Notes: generated by a model not told the origin, from the sequence alone. A stretch of DNA of 64,000 bases from Elysia crispata (GCA_033675545.1 JAWDGP010003957.1:200001-264000); one strand, 5' to 3'; positions 11,868-25,800 are shown, counted from the stretch's first letter. Program-made: numbers and translations.

Positions 11868-12020
11868 GCCTAAATGAAAGCCTGCTCCAGAAAAAACAAT
11901 AAAGGGTGCCTTTGAATTGTGTTGTAAGTGGAGCATATTGAACAGGACTATTGGGACTAGAGAGGAAAAGGAAGACTTCATAGAGTGTGTTTGCATCCTG
12001 CATAGCACAGTGATTCAACA
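11868..12020 (+). pseudogene. PIF/Harbinger transposase C-terminal fragment
   Basis: The + frame through 11881-12015 encodes RKTIKGAFEL, KWSIL and ECVCILHSTVI. These match the C-terminal part of the Harbinger transposase at 20.8-20.9 kb (RKTIECAFGL, KWRVL, KCVCILHNTVI), including the region of the third catalytic acid, where Glu appears to have become Gly. Stops and a frameshift lie just upstream. It is an isolated fragment of a related but diverged family member. Confidence 0.7.
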
Positions 12021-12124
12021 TATACTATGATAAGGAAGGATTCCAGTATAACTACATGAAACAGAAGTTTCAAAACAGAGTGTGTTTTGGCAACAGACAG
12101 ATCAACCAATATGAATGAAACAAA

Positions 12125-12790
12125 GCTAATCACTGAATGAGGGATATACACACCTATTCAATATCTGCACAGAAAGAATAAAGAGAGATAAACACGTGAC
12201 CAAAGAAATAGTGAATATGAAGAGTCCTAAATACAACGCGCGATATACCGATAACACTGCACTATTATACACAATACTAGCCACAGCACCAAAAGACTAA
12301 AAAATCTTATTAAATCTGTAAAAGGACATGGTGATGATAAAGTATTGCACCTAAATCTAAAGAAAACCAAAATAATGTGTAAGAAAGTCGCTGTAATTTC
12401 TATTTATGGAAAAGAAATAGCAAGGCTAAAACAGGTTTCGAGTACCTGGGTACTTGGATTGAATCCAATGGAAAAAAATACTCCAGAAAAAAAGAACACT
12501 GGCAATGACAAGGCAAGGCTAACAATAAGGACTTCTATCTGGAAAAGACAATGCTCAAGCGCAAAACTGAGAATCTTGAGAGCTGTTATATTTCCAACAT
12601 TGGATATGAAGTATGGAATGTGAACGAAACGACGCCAAAAAGATCACCGCTTTTGAATGAAATGCTATCAAAAAATTTTGAGAATACTTTGGCAGGAATA
12701 GTAGAAAAGGTTACAAATAAAGATGTGCTGACGAGAATTGGCATTAATTTAATAACTTTCTTACTGTCACGTGAAACGCCATGAAACCCT
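12125..12790 (+). pseudogene. Non-LTR retrotransposon (RTE/CR1-like) reverse transcriptase fragment
   Basis: Frames on + give YTDNTALLYTI (a damaged YADDTALL polymerase motif near 12243), LHLNLKKTKIMC, then KLRILRAVIFPTLDMKYGM, and in another frame KCYQKILRILW. These are the classic C-terminal segments of LINE reverse transcriptases ('LGLKINVNKTKVM', 'LRLVKCYVWPVLLYGCE', 'MWCYRRMLRI'). It is 5'-truncated and has several stops and frameshifts. It ends about 50 bp before the transposon that begins at 12841. Confidence 0.7.
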
Positions 12791-12840
12791 TGAGAAAAAG
12801 AAAAGAAAAGGGGGGGGGGGGACATAAAATGAAACTGCTA

Positions 12841-12868
12841 TATGAGTCATTTTCAAAAAAATGACTCT
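12841..12868 (+). repeat. Left terminal inverted repeat
   Basis: It begins TATGAGTCATTTTC and continues AAAAAAATGACTC. It pairs with 18846-18873 and is itself an imperfect palindrome (GAGTCATTTT against AAAATGACTC). Confidence 0.85.
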
Positions 12869-13244
12869 TTCCATTTTCCAGCATAAATGCTTATCTTTCC
12901 CATTGAAAATAAAGCCAAACAAGTGAAAATATGCATTTTAGTGAAGTTAATGGAGTCCTTGATCTTAAAATGTGACAATCAAACAGCCATGATTTCAGGT
13001 TTGGTTAGAGAGGGCTCTTAAATATGTTGAACACTGCAAAAAATAAAGTGGTCTCGGTAATTGGTAGGTTAAGTGTTATTAAAATTTTAATAGAAAAACA
13101 TCTCCATTGTATTTAAGGCACATTTTACATGGAAGCCAGATGGTTGATATACTAACATAAGCCTATTTATCCTTATTCGTTAATTTTCTCAATGGGTACT
13201 AGCAATTCATATTTGAATTTTTTATATGAACAAAATTTTTTCAG

Positions 13245-13832
13245 TCCTGTTACCCACAAAGTTACACAATGAATGCTCCCTAGATCTTACTGGGTTTGCC
13301 ACTGATTTTTTTTCTGAAGAGCTCCTTTCCTGACCTAGTCAAAAAAGCAACTTCCTGAGCTTGCTCTAGAGAAGAAATTTCAGACCAGTGGCCATTCTCT
13401 CTGACCATGGTAAGTACTTGACCATAACAATCCGTCCTGTTATCACATCTCTTTGGCTATTTAAAACAGCAGATCTCAGCTCTCTATCTATTGAAAGATA
13501 GCCTATAAGAGGAAGAATTGATTGTAGATAGTAGAGATCTCTGGGGTTCTTTTGTGTATAGATATGACACACCACGTGGGTTGAATCCCACCCTGTTACT
13601 TTCCATCCTGTTACCTCATTTTGGTAACAGGAAAGAATGAAAGGTAACAGGATAGAAATAATTTGTGTAGATTCAAGTAAAAATCATGAAATGATTATGT
13701 TCTATGATTAAAGAGAAGTGAAGAAACTAGATTATGCATTTAGATTTCAATCAAACTCATCAAAGTGGATATGAGGGTTATTTATGTGGAATATGGTAAC
13801 AGGACGGAAAATTTTACAAGTAACAGGATGGA
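13245..13832. repeat. Left subterminal repeats, eight copies of the CATCCTGTTACC motif
   Basis: Forward copies sit at 13245, 13435, 13591 and 13600 (the last is a full TTTCCATCCTGTTACC). Reverse copies (GGTAACAGGAT...GAAA) sit at 13623, 13643, 13795 and 13819. Such clusters are typical binding sites for a transposon's own protein; that role is inferred. Confidence 0.85.
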
Positions 13833-14297
13833 TGTTCATTAACATTGCAAAAAATATGCAAATGGATAAACTTTTGGCAGGTCATTTCATTTTGGATCTA
13901 GATCTAGATTTAGGTCTAGATAGATTTATACATGTATTTGCATTAGATCTATGACCTAGATTAGATGCAAATTCTAAGCCTAGAGCTATCTAGATCTAAA
14001 CATCAAGAGTGGTATTGAAAATTACAAGAAAGCCTTCAGTTTGTACTTATTAGATGTAGAGAACAGAAATTGAACCATTAATAAAATTATTTAAATATTT
14101 TTAATAGTCTAGCAGGCCCAGCTAATTTTCTAGTCATTGATTGCTGTAAATATACATGAAGGTAGGGCAGTTGAGTATTACCATAAAGTGCTCAGCTTTT
14201 GCACTATTCTGAAAGACCTGTAAATGTTATGATATCATTTACTTTAAAGTAAACACATGTGTAGTTAATCTCCCTGTGTATTTTTCTTGTTTTCCAG

Positions 14298-17240
14298 GCC
14301 AGGCTTACAGCTGCTGAAAAACAGCGGAATTATAGAAAGAGGTGGGATGCAGATCCACTCAGAAGACAAGAGTACCTGCTTAAAGAACAAGAAAAGTATA
14401 AGTGTGACGTTGAAGCTGGAAAGAAAAAATATGTGGCTAATATGACGGACAGAGAAAAACGGTCAGCAAGGAAAAAGTGGAGAAATCACAAAAGGTCAGC
14501 AGCAGTGAAAGAAAAAGAGTTCAAAACGCCAAGCAAATCTAATACATGTACAAGGCCTGAAAGAAGCGGTTCACATGTTTTGGTTTCAAGACAACAATTT
14601 CAGTCCTTAAAGACTCATCCAATGAGAAAAAACTGCTCAAAGAAGAAAACAAGAAGCTGAAGGAAGAAACAGCAGCTTTGAAAAAAAGATGCATGAAACA
14701 TGAGAGAAAGGCTAAAAAGCTACAAGTGCAAATGTTCCCCAAAAATGATTGTTTAACACCAGATTCCAAATCACATATAATGGTTTCTGCCTTTCACACT
14801 GATGATAAAGAACACAAACAAAAAGTGAGAAGAACATTGAAATTTCATTTTGCGCTGATAGATGAATTAAAAACATTAAAAAAGACAAAGAAAATTAATC
14901 AGATGGCTGGAGGTAAAGTTCTAAAAAAGTATAAACTAACAAATCTTTTCTGCAATGAACTGAATATGAGGAAACATAGACTGGCAAAAAAGCAATATTT
15001 CTATCTAAAATGCAAAGAGAGAAGACCATTCTGAAAGATTTTTTCCTTAGGCCAGACAACTCAAGAATTCTCAATGGCTTAAAAAATACTATCACTCTGA
15101 AAAAGGTCAAGAAACAAAAAAGACTACTCAATGATTCCTTGGAAAACCTGTATCGAAAATATATTTCAGAGACATCTTCCAACCTAAGTTTCACCAGTTT
15201 CTGGCGAATGAAACCATTTTGGCTCAAGCAAGCATCAGAAAGTGAAAGAAACACTTGCTTGTGCAAGACATGTGACAATATGAAGCTTTTATCAAAGAAG
15301 CTGTTTGAATGCGGTGTTTTACAGACTGCAAACCTACATGTTCTATTAGAGGATTCGTCTTGCTCCATGCAAAGCAAAGCCTGTTTATACAGCACATGTG
15401 ACCAATGTAAGGACAAACATGTTCTTATGCGCACTGAGAACATGCAACAGACAGTTCAGTGGCAGCAGTGGACAGTTGTGAAAGAGAAACGAACGCTCTT
15501 AAACGGAAAAGAAAAAGAAGTGACTTTCATTAAGAAAACGACTGAGTGTGGTACTCTAGAGAGTTTGAGCGACAAATTCCTGACACTTTTTCGTCAGTAC
15601 AAAATTCATGCTTTTAATATGGATAACCAATTCTTATATTTTAGGCAAACAAAACAAAATTTGAAGTCAAATGAAGTGATCATACATATAGATTTCGCAC
15701 AGAACTATGTTTGTAAACTAAAAGAAGAAATTCAAAGCACGCATTTCGGGGCTTCACAAAACCAAATAACATTGCATAGTGGCATGTACACAACCCTTGC
15801 ACTTAACACCGTTTCATTTTGTGGTGTCTCAGATTGTTTAAAACATGATCCAAGTTCTATATGGGCATTCATGCTGCCAGTTCTGAAAGAAATTAAAATG
15901 AAATGTCCAAATATTGACACTGCACACTTTTTCAGTGATGGTCCATGCAGCCAGTACAGACAGAAACACAACTTTTACCTTTTTACAAAACATTGCCATG
16001 ACTTAGGTTTCACCTCTGCCACCTGGAATTTTTTTTAAGCCGGCCATGGTAAAGGGGCTCCAGACGGCATTGGTAGTTCAGTAAAACAGGCAGCAGATAG
16101 ACAAGTTAAATATGGACAGGACATAAGTTGCTCCTATGATTTCATTTATGTACTCAACAAAGCAAACACTTCAATTAAGATGTATGAAATCAATAAATCT
16201 GACATTGAGAAAATAGACACAGCAATTCCCCAGAAACTCAAACCTGTAGCGGGTACAATGAAGCTACATCAGGTCATAATGGAACAAGATCCAAATACCA
16301 TATCCTATAGAGACATAAGTTGTTTCTGCCGCTATGGCTGTGAACATGCAGAACACAAGCTCAGACAACACATCTTCAAAAAACCTGCTCAACAATTACA
16401 AGATAGATCAGTAACCCAATCCGTGAGAAAAAACATTAGCTCGCCTCACGCAGAGGTAGAAGATTGTCAGCCCACAGGAGCCGACATACCATGTGTAAAG
16501 CATTTCAGTAATAGTTTAGATCCTTTAATGGCTTTAAAACGCCTTGCAAAATGCGACTCCTTCGGGTTATTGCATCATGAATGTGAAGCGCTTAATCCAT
16601 ACATTCGACTGATTCAGGGGCAAAGAAGATCACTTTCATCTGATAAGTTGATGGTTGATACTTTTGCATCAGGTTTTACTCCAAAAGATCTGATCACTTC
16701 TCAAACAATGTTTGCAGCAAAAGTAAGGATGGATGGCGATTGTTTGCCTGGGTGTGGTTCTGTTTTTGCTTTTGGCAAGGATGACCACAGTGACTTATTG
16801 AGACTACTTATCATACATGAACTTGCGTTGCATGCTGATTTTTATACAAAGGAAGAAAATTTAATGAAAGGGTACCAAAAAGAAACGTCTGGGAGTAATG
16901 AGCTAGTTCATGCTTATGCAATGTATTCTGACAAATTTATCCCTGGGGTTAAATTTAATGTGAGAAAGATTTTGGAAGAAGAAACATTGGGACTTCTCAA
17001 ACCAAAATCCTTCATGGGTATCTGGCAAATTTTTGCACTATCAAGTGTTCTTCGCATGCAAATTACCTCTGTTTATCCCCAACTGGGAAACCCTTTGGTC
17101 GTCGACATCTTCAAAGAATGATTATGCCTAGGGTAAAGAGCACCAGTCACATTGCCTTTATCATGTGGACTTCAACTCGTTCAAAAAGTCCATACAATTG
17201 GCTGCCAAACCATTTTGTTCCTCTTCTACCATTCAGATAA
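14298..17240 (+). pseudogene. DDE-like transposase with C-terminal OTU-type domain, disabled
   Basis: The reading starts at a TTTCCAG acceptor (14297) with a basic, helical N-terminus (TAAEKQRNYRKRWDADP). A coiled coil (LLKEENKKLKEETAALKKR, about 14635-14690) and a Cys-rich stretch follow (CLCKTC at 15256, CLYSTCDQC near 15385). The DDE-like core then has Asp in IHIDF (15691), Asp in FFSDGP (15937) and a Glu expected 33 residues later. That codon is TAA (16036-16038), followed in frame by AGHGKGAPDG. The C-terminal region has DGDC (Cys codon 16741), LLRLLIIHEL, MGIWQIFAL and, after a frameshift near 17100, PNHFVPL (His 17211). These fit an OTU-like cysteine protease fold, most like vertnin-type OTU domains. 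Frameshifts lie near 14560-14625, 15010-15030 and 17100. The first exon is not identified. I am confident of the family resemblance and less sure of a transposase role. Confidence 0.8.
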
Positions 17241-18099
17241 AATGTATTCCAGTCAATTTATTTGTGTTTGAGATAATTAATTTTTTTTGTTGGTAATGGT
17301 ATGGATTTGATTCCAACATTTTACACCCACGCAGTTATCACCACTGTTTATGTAGGCTATACATCAATTATTATAATTAAAAGAAAATTTACATCTGAAC
17401 CTTTGCTACATGTATTGTTGATTGTAATTGGTGGAAAGATGTTTTATGTTTATTTCAATCAGCAAAAAGCTGGAATTATTTCTGTTATCATGTAGATCAA
17501 TGTACATAAAAAAACAGAATGTAATAATATTCAGTGACAGATTTTTAAAAAAAATTATTTTCTTTTTGGTGTCTTAATATGAGAAGGTTACGAATGATTT
17601 CACAATAAGAAGTTAAGATGGTCTCTGGCCAGATGTGTATACATTTAAAAATCATTTTGCTACAAAGTTTTGAAACAAGCTTCTTGTTTTATAGCCTTTT
17701 GATCCTGTTACATAATCTTCATGCTCTTACCACATTATCTTTGAACAAGAGAACCTACAGATCACGTATAGTTTCTTCTGTCTCTTTATCGTTGATTTTT
17801 CATTTAATGCCTTGGTCTATTAATGATTACAGGGAGTTCATAATATGATGGTGCAGGAATATTTTGGTTATACTTAAAAAGAAACTTTTTTCCTAACCAT
17901 ATTGTACCTTCTTTGCAGCCTTACAAAGTTTAAAATCTAAACTTTTTATGTTACTTAAGGACAAATTTTCTTTTATTTTTATATTCCATGAATTATTTTA
18001 AAGCCATTGGGAGCTTTTCTTACAAGACTTTGGTGTGTATATTTTGACAAATAAGATTGAATTATGTGTGCATGTATTACACAGTCGTATGACTGAGAC
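17241..18099. other. 3' non-coding part of the transposon
   Basis: No coding frame. A single weak copy of the subterminal motif (TCCTGTTACA) lies at 17703. Potential AATAAA signals occur further on, at about 18495 and 18765. Confidence 0.5.
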
Positions 18100-18682
18100 T
18101 TTCCATCCTGTTACCATATTAGTTCAGGAACACAATAAGAACCTATAATGAAACTGTAGAGACCATTTTTTTCTATTGTTGTAATCTCTAGTTAGTGAAT
18201 TTAAATGTGTAAAAGTTGAGTGCCACTAGCTCTTGAGAAACGCAATGATTGCATTAGGTAACAGGATAGAGTTCTTTCCTGTTACCAGATTTTCCACCCT
18301 GTTACCAGCCTTTCCATCCTGTTACCAGGTTTTCCATCGTGTTACCACCATGTTTCAAGAGTATAACATGCGCTCTATATGCAGCAACGGCATAATTTTT
18401 TTTTCACATGTCTATATGCTACTAAATGATGTATTAAAAGTATTTTCACTTAGATGCCTCAAACATTTTCTGGATGTAAGGGAAGTACAGCCCAAATAAA
18501 GCAAGCCATTTAATATTTCACACTTAAATCAATGTGTAATTTGCTAAAAATAAATCCACATAGCATTTTATTAGATTTGTAGTCATTATTGGTACCTCTT
18601 CTATCACTGGGAACTTTTGTAACTGTATTTAGTCAATGTTCTGGAAGAAACAGCATGTTTAATGATGGTAACAGGATGGAAA
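18100..18682. repeat. Right subterminal repeats, seven copies
   Basis: Copies of TTTCCATCCTGTTACC or close variants sit at 18100, 18275, 18291, 18311 and 18331, four of them spaced about 16-20 bp apart. Reverse copies are at 18257 and 18667. With the outlying copy at 17703 there are eight on this side. Confidence 0.85.
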
Positions 18683-18845
18683 ATTTTCACCGGTGTACTT
18701 CACTTTTTAATCTTGAAAATTTTTATTTGTATCCATTAAGCTCCAATTTTTTGCATTCTTTTCAATAAACAGTTCGGCTATGCAGAACAAGTGTTTTTAT
18801 CATTTTCTGTGGTGATGAATTTTGAAAAAAAAACTTTTTGTCAAG

Positions 18846-18873
18846 TGTGTCACTTTTTTGAAAATGACTCATA
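18846..18873 (-). repeat. Right terminal inverted repeat
   Basis: It reads GTGTCACTTTTTTGAAAATG then ACTCATA, the inverse of the left end with a few changes. It is followed by TCATGG and flanked by TA. Confidence 0.85.
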
Positions 18874-18874
18874 T

Positions 18875-20290
18875 CATGGCTTATGTTAAGATTTGTGTAT
18901 TTGTGGAGAATGTTTTCTAAATTATAAATGAATTACTCAATACTGATGAAATCTCTTAAAAGGGAATCTTACATGAAAATCCATTCCAATTTATTTTTCG
19001 AGTCATTTGTAATTTTTATTTTAATTCACGTTGTATAATCTTCTAATAACAGCAAATGCGACATGATGTGACCGATTTCACCTTCTCCGGGTGTCAGGTC
19101 TTGCGCAGACACCTGTGACCTAAGCCTTTACAATCTTTTCTGTTCGCAGTTCTGCGAATAGTTTTAAGATTTGACATGTTATTTTCATCTGCTATTATGC
19201 GTTTCATCAATCAATAAATTTAAAATTAAGAGTTTCCGATGTAGCTCAATGATCTATAAAGCATAATATTTGGATGTATTCTATTAAGGGCTTACAATAA
19301 AAGTGAAATAAAAAGTGTTCTAAACACTTTTTAAACCATAATTTCAATAGTAAATAAATTGAAAAACAAGCTGACTCACCGTCACACAAAAAAATAAATA
19401 AATAAACAAAACCTCTCATATTTCGTGAGTTAATTGTGTGAATAAATTTAGTTCCACGTCCGCTTCTACAAATTTTGTGGAACAGATGCAAAATGTGCAA
19501 GCGCGTTTATTTGTATCATATTTATTCGTTTATGTTTTTCCTTTTTCTTATACTCATTTTGCTTGAAGGAGGGGGGAGGGGTCCAAGTAGATATAGGCCT
19601 AATAACTTCTATTATATTAGTTAATAATAAATTATTAAATATATGTAAAATAAATCTTGCCGCCAAAGCAAACCTCCTGGCTTATCTGCAACACACTAGT
19701 TTGTCTACAGCATTGCGACTGGTTGAATGTAACTTGGTGCAAATTTGTCCCAAATTATTTGCCTCTTGGTATGCCTCGGCTAAGGAACATCTAGAAGATG
19801 GCTCGATTTCTCTCCGCCCATGCCCGTTCTCCCTCAGTCATGTCGCTACCGGCAATTAGGAGCCGGTGAAAATAACATGAACTTGAACTTTCATAACTGC
19901 GTGGATAGCCTGCAATCTGCCGCGGGAAATGTGTTCACAAATTAAAGATACAAGTAGACATCTTCTCAAAGCGGGTTCCAGCCAGCATAGTATTAGGGCG
20001 CGGCCGTACTGAGGTAGGTTTTCCACCGCTTGTTTACCTGCTGATACCTATTTTGAAAACTGTCCTAAGTTTAATTTGAAACTGTCCGGAGTCAACGCGT
20101 GTTATCAGCGGCTTGTTACAGGCAACCCGCGCTGGGTAATTTACCGGAATGTCGGGGCAATTCTTTCCTGCTCCCAGCCGCGGGTTTAGTTGAGTTAAAA
20201 ATAGTATGATGCAATTTCAATCGGTTCATTTCATTTTTTCTTGACCTACTTGACACACTCGTCTTGTTACGTATTTTATGAAATAAACTA
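18875..20290. other. Non-coding sequence, promoter-proximal GC-rich part near 19700-20290
   Basis: AT-rich to about 19650, then a GC-richer stretch (19690-20200) before the MADF exon. This is plausibly the left end and promoter of the Harbinger element, but I could not find a terminal repeat matching its right side. Confidence 0.35.
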
Positions 20291-20299
20291 ACTTCCAAT

Positions 20300-22332
<2,033 letters not shown>

Positions 22333-22657
22333 TTTTTTAATGAAATTGCAACAAAAATCAAATCTGCACAGCTTTTTGTTGATTTTGTTTGCTTTTTTTT
22401 TAAAATATTTTCTCAGATTAGAGAGAGGTCGATAAAGGTTTTTAAAATCTATTTTAACTTTATTTTAGGACTGTTTCAAAATACACACGTGGCCTTTTTC
22501 GTTTGACCGCTACGAACAAACAACATAATAATAAGTAATTGAAATTTTTCAATTTCAATAATTAAGAGTTAATAATCGTATCATGATGCAAAAGATGACA
22601 AAGGCGACAAAATAAACATGGATGAAACAAAGCTTTGTTTGTCTGTTAATATTATAC

Positions 22658-22659
<2 letters not shown>

Positions 22660-22741
<82 letters not shown>
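22660..22741. repeat. (GA)n microsatellite
   Basis: It lies in the transposase intron. On the sense (minus) strand it is (CT)n, about 130 nt after the donor, and is preceded by a TCC/CTCC-rich stretch. Confidence 0.95.
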
Positions 22742-22743
<2 letters not shown>

Positions 22744-23518
22744 GGATGGAGGGAGGGAGGGAGGAGGAGAGAGAATGGGAGGAGGATGGGTGGCAATGGT
22801 GAGAAGTGGATGAAGGCGATGAGATAATTAAGTGAAATTGTAAAGGAACAAGCACAGCACTTCCACTTACCTCAAAGTAATAACGAGCTTTTCCTCTGGC
22901 AGTATTGGGTCATGAAGATTACACCAGTTTTTCAATAGACGGTTTTCAATTTTCGTCAATATATATTGAAAAGTGTCCATTGACTTTTTTGTGTACTCGT
23001 GAAATCGAGAAGGGTAATTTTTTAATTTACAGAAGAGGTGGTGGTATTCACCAAAGTGCCGTCTTTCTCTATTTATTGGGTGGACATGATCACGTCTCAC
23101 AGACTTCTTAACAGAACTTAACACTAAAGAACTGTCCAGTACCGGTATCATAAACTCATCTTCAGACGACATCGTGCTCTCTAGGTTCTAGCTAGACAAT
23201 ACAGAATTATTTGTTAAAATTTTGACAAGTTATTTATGATGAAGTCCGCACGATTTTGCGTTCAGTTAATAATTACCATTATGAATTATAGTTGAAATTG
23301 TGAATTTTTTATAAGGGCACCCGAGATTGTGTTCATTTTTAAAACAGTGTTTTATCTCGAACACACTTGGTTTAGAAAGGAGATTGTGACATATTTCAAT
23401 GGACCGGGCGCTGTTCCTTAGCAATTAAACTGTACATAAAAATCTCATCTAGGCTTGCACAATATAGAACTTACATTAATGTACGTACATGCAAGTTAGA
23501 GAACGGAAAGAAAGACAG

Positions 23519-23524
<6 letters not shown>

Positions 23525-23584
<60 letters not shown>

Positions 23585-23623
23585 AGGGAGGGACAGACAG
23601 ACAGACAGAAAGACAAACAGAGG

Positions 23624-23709
<86 letters not shown>
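23525..23709. repeat. Two (GA)n tracts separated by GGGGGA/(ACAG)n sequence
   Basis: GA repeats at 23525-23573 and 23621-23709 flank a G-rich and GACA-rich interruption. The second tract abuts the MADF exon donor at 23720 (CT on the sense strand). Confidence 0.95.
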
Positions 23710-23711
<2 letters not shown>

Positions 23712-23720
23712 TCAACCCAC

Positions 23721-23862
23721 CTGTCAATTTCATCTTTTGTGCAATTTCTTGAAAATATTTTCTCTTGATATCTCTGTTCATAAAGTTTTTGTCTTGTTTT
23801 CTCCACAAGCATGGATTTTCCTGGATTAAACTTAGCAACTCCAAAGATTTGTCATTGTCCAT
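23721..23862 (-). pseudogene. Orphan MADF-domain first exon
   Basis: ATG at 23862 (minus) opens a frame with LISLIQ-like LLSLIQENPCLW, KNFMNRDIKRKYFQEIA and QKMKLTG. This is the N-terminal half of a MADF DNA-binding domain, ending at ACAG|GTGGGT. The intron position matches that of the MADF gene at 20300. No second half is visible downstream on the minus strand, so it is either a truncated companion gene of a second Harbinger-like element or belongs to the repeat at 24015-25175, which lies where its promoter would be. The frame upstream to 24081 is probably 5' UTR. Confidence 0.65.
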
Positions 23863-24014
23863 CTTTTTTACGTTTTTTTTTTTTTTTTGCACGAAGAATG
23901 TTGAAGCTGCCTCTAGCTGTCTTGAGTTGATCAAAACTATTTGGCAGGAACATTCGGGTGTACTAATTTTAGAAATGACGAAACCACTGCTAGCATTGCA
24001 ACTCGAGTCATCGA

Positions 24015-25175
24015 GTAGCAGCTGAAAGGGCGCACCCCAAACACTTCCCGGCACCTTTGTAAACAAACACAGACATGCCACGTATCTGCAGTATCACACA
24101 CACTCCTTTCCTTTTAGTGTCAGTCATAGATTAGACTTCGGCTGCATAGTGTAAAGGAAAAAAAGCTAGCTTAAGGCTTAATGAGCGGGATTGGGTCTAG
24201 ATAAGAGCGGTAACAAACAAACAAAGAACAAACTTCTTTTTATCACAATAATCATTAAAATCCAATTTAAAAATAAACTGATTCAAGTAAAAACTCTATT
24301 ATTTAAAGAATTAAAACTGAGGCATGTAAGCAGTGCTAATGTGAAACAATAGGTTATGCATTTTCGATTAATAAAACATAAATTATTATAATATGAATCT
24401 GTTATTTTTTTTTAATTACAATAATGAAAATTATAAGCTGAGCGTGCTGTTGCAGCTGAAATTTATTAAGTATTAAAATTCAAAGAACAATTAAAGAACA
24501 GCAGCAACTAGATTTTGCTCATTAAACAAATATGCAAACAGAAGGAAAAACGATTATTTAATTTACAGAGAGCGATTTCATTGAAATGGTATTAACTCTT
24601 TATTTTAATGTGCATTAAGCCTTAGCGACAGCAAGGTAATAAGTAATACAAAGCAAAAATATAGGATGATTCTAATCCGCCAGATCAGAGAAGAATGAAG
24701 AGACCTATTTAGTTTGCATAAAAGAAACCTCGCATTGATTGCGGTCTAATTATGTGAGGAATGTCTATTTTCACCTGTTGGTGGTTTATTTATTTTTTTT
24801 TTTTTTTTGTTATCATTTCATTATTGCATCCTACTCCTTCCTCTCTCTCTTTCCGCTTTTTATCTCCCCTAAATTTCCCTTGTGCAGGGCTGACCTTCGC
24901 CGCCAGAGATTCGTTTTGGCTGCTGACTGATGTCTAGTGGGAAGGTCTATAACAAAGAAAAAATTGTTGCCTACTTGTATGCACGACGCGCACGATGTTA
25001 TTTTTATACATAGAGTTTAAAGTAGACGGTACGCATGTGCCGTTGAGAAGCTAGCACGGATCCCACGGCAAAAGTATCGCGATCCGTAAATCTACTCGAT
25101 ATGCCGTAGTGTAGCTACGTGCCGTGGGTAGGGTACCGATCCGTGCCGATAGCCCCAACACTACAACTGCACGAC
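24015..25175 (+). repeat. 1.1-kb interspersed repeat (inverted copy at 59960-61105)
   Basis: Matching words on opposite strands include CACCTTTGTAAAC, CAGTATCACACACA, GATTAGACTTC, TGTCTATTTTCACCTGTTG, GTTATCATTTCATTA, GGGAAGGTCTA, GAAGCTAGC and GATAG.CCCAACACTA. The alignment is continuous with indels of tens of bases. No protein frame is conserved between the copies, so it may be the non-coding part of a larger DNA transposon. Confidence 0.8.
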
Positions 25176-25289
25176 AGTCTCTCTCACTTGATCGTTCAAA
25201 ATTGTCGCTTTCTTTCACTGCAACAGTTTTGCTTTCTGTTCATAATATTTAGTTTCTATTTTCTGTTGAATACAGTCATAATAAATTAT

Positions 25290-25354
25290 GTTCCATTTTC
25301 CTTAAAAACTCTCTGCATAAATCTAGATTAGATCTATAAACATCTTAAGTGATC

Positions 25355-25444
<90 letters not shown>

Positions 25445-25596
25445 TTACTGCTACTACTACTACTACTGCACTTCTATTATTACTGCTCTCAGGCATAATA
25501 ATTAATGTTCCATTTTCCTTAAAAATTCTCTGAAAAACATCTAGATTTGATCTAGAAACATCTTAAGTGATCATACTAGTGCTGCTGCTGCTGCTG

Positions 25597-25637
<41 letters not shown>

Positions 25638-25713
25638 GCTGCTGCTGCAACTACTACATGTGCTATTACTACATGAACTACTACATGTACTACTACTACT
25701 ACTGCTGCTGCTG

Positions 25714-25800
<87 letters not shown>

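Larger units (their letters stand above)
12841..18873 (+). mobile_element. 6.0-kb DNA transposon encoding a DDE-OTU fusion protein
   Basis: The boundaries come from terminal inverted repeats sharing TGAGTCATTTTCAAAAAA at 12843 (+) and 18871 (-), each flanked by TA, so a TA target duplication is likely. The outer symmetric AT makes 12840-18874 also possible. Just inside, both ends carry scattered copies of TTTCCATCCTGTTACC in either orientation. The single gene inside (14298-17240) is on the + strand. The combination of TIRs, subterminal repeats and a DDE-like protein supports an autonomous cut-and-paste element now disabled. I cannot place it in a named superfamily. Confidence 0.85.

Noticed and set aside
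14895-15443. 182-codon minus frame opposite the DDE-OTU gene
   Set aside because: Shadow of the real + strand coding sequence; it has no motif of its own.
22581-22855. Arg/Glu-rich and Ser/Leu-rich frames
   Set aside because: Translation of a (GA)n/(CT)n tract in the transposase intron.
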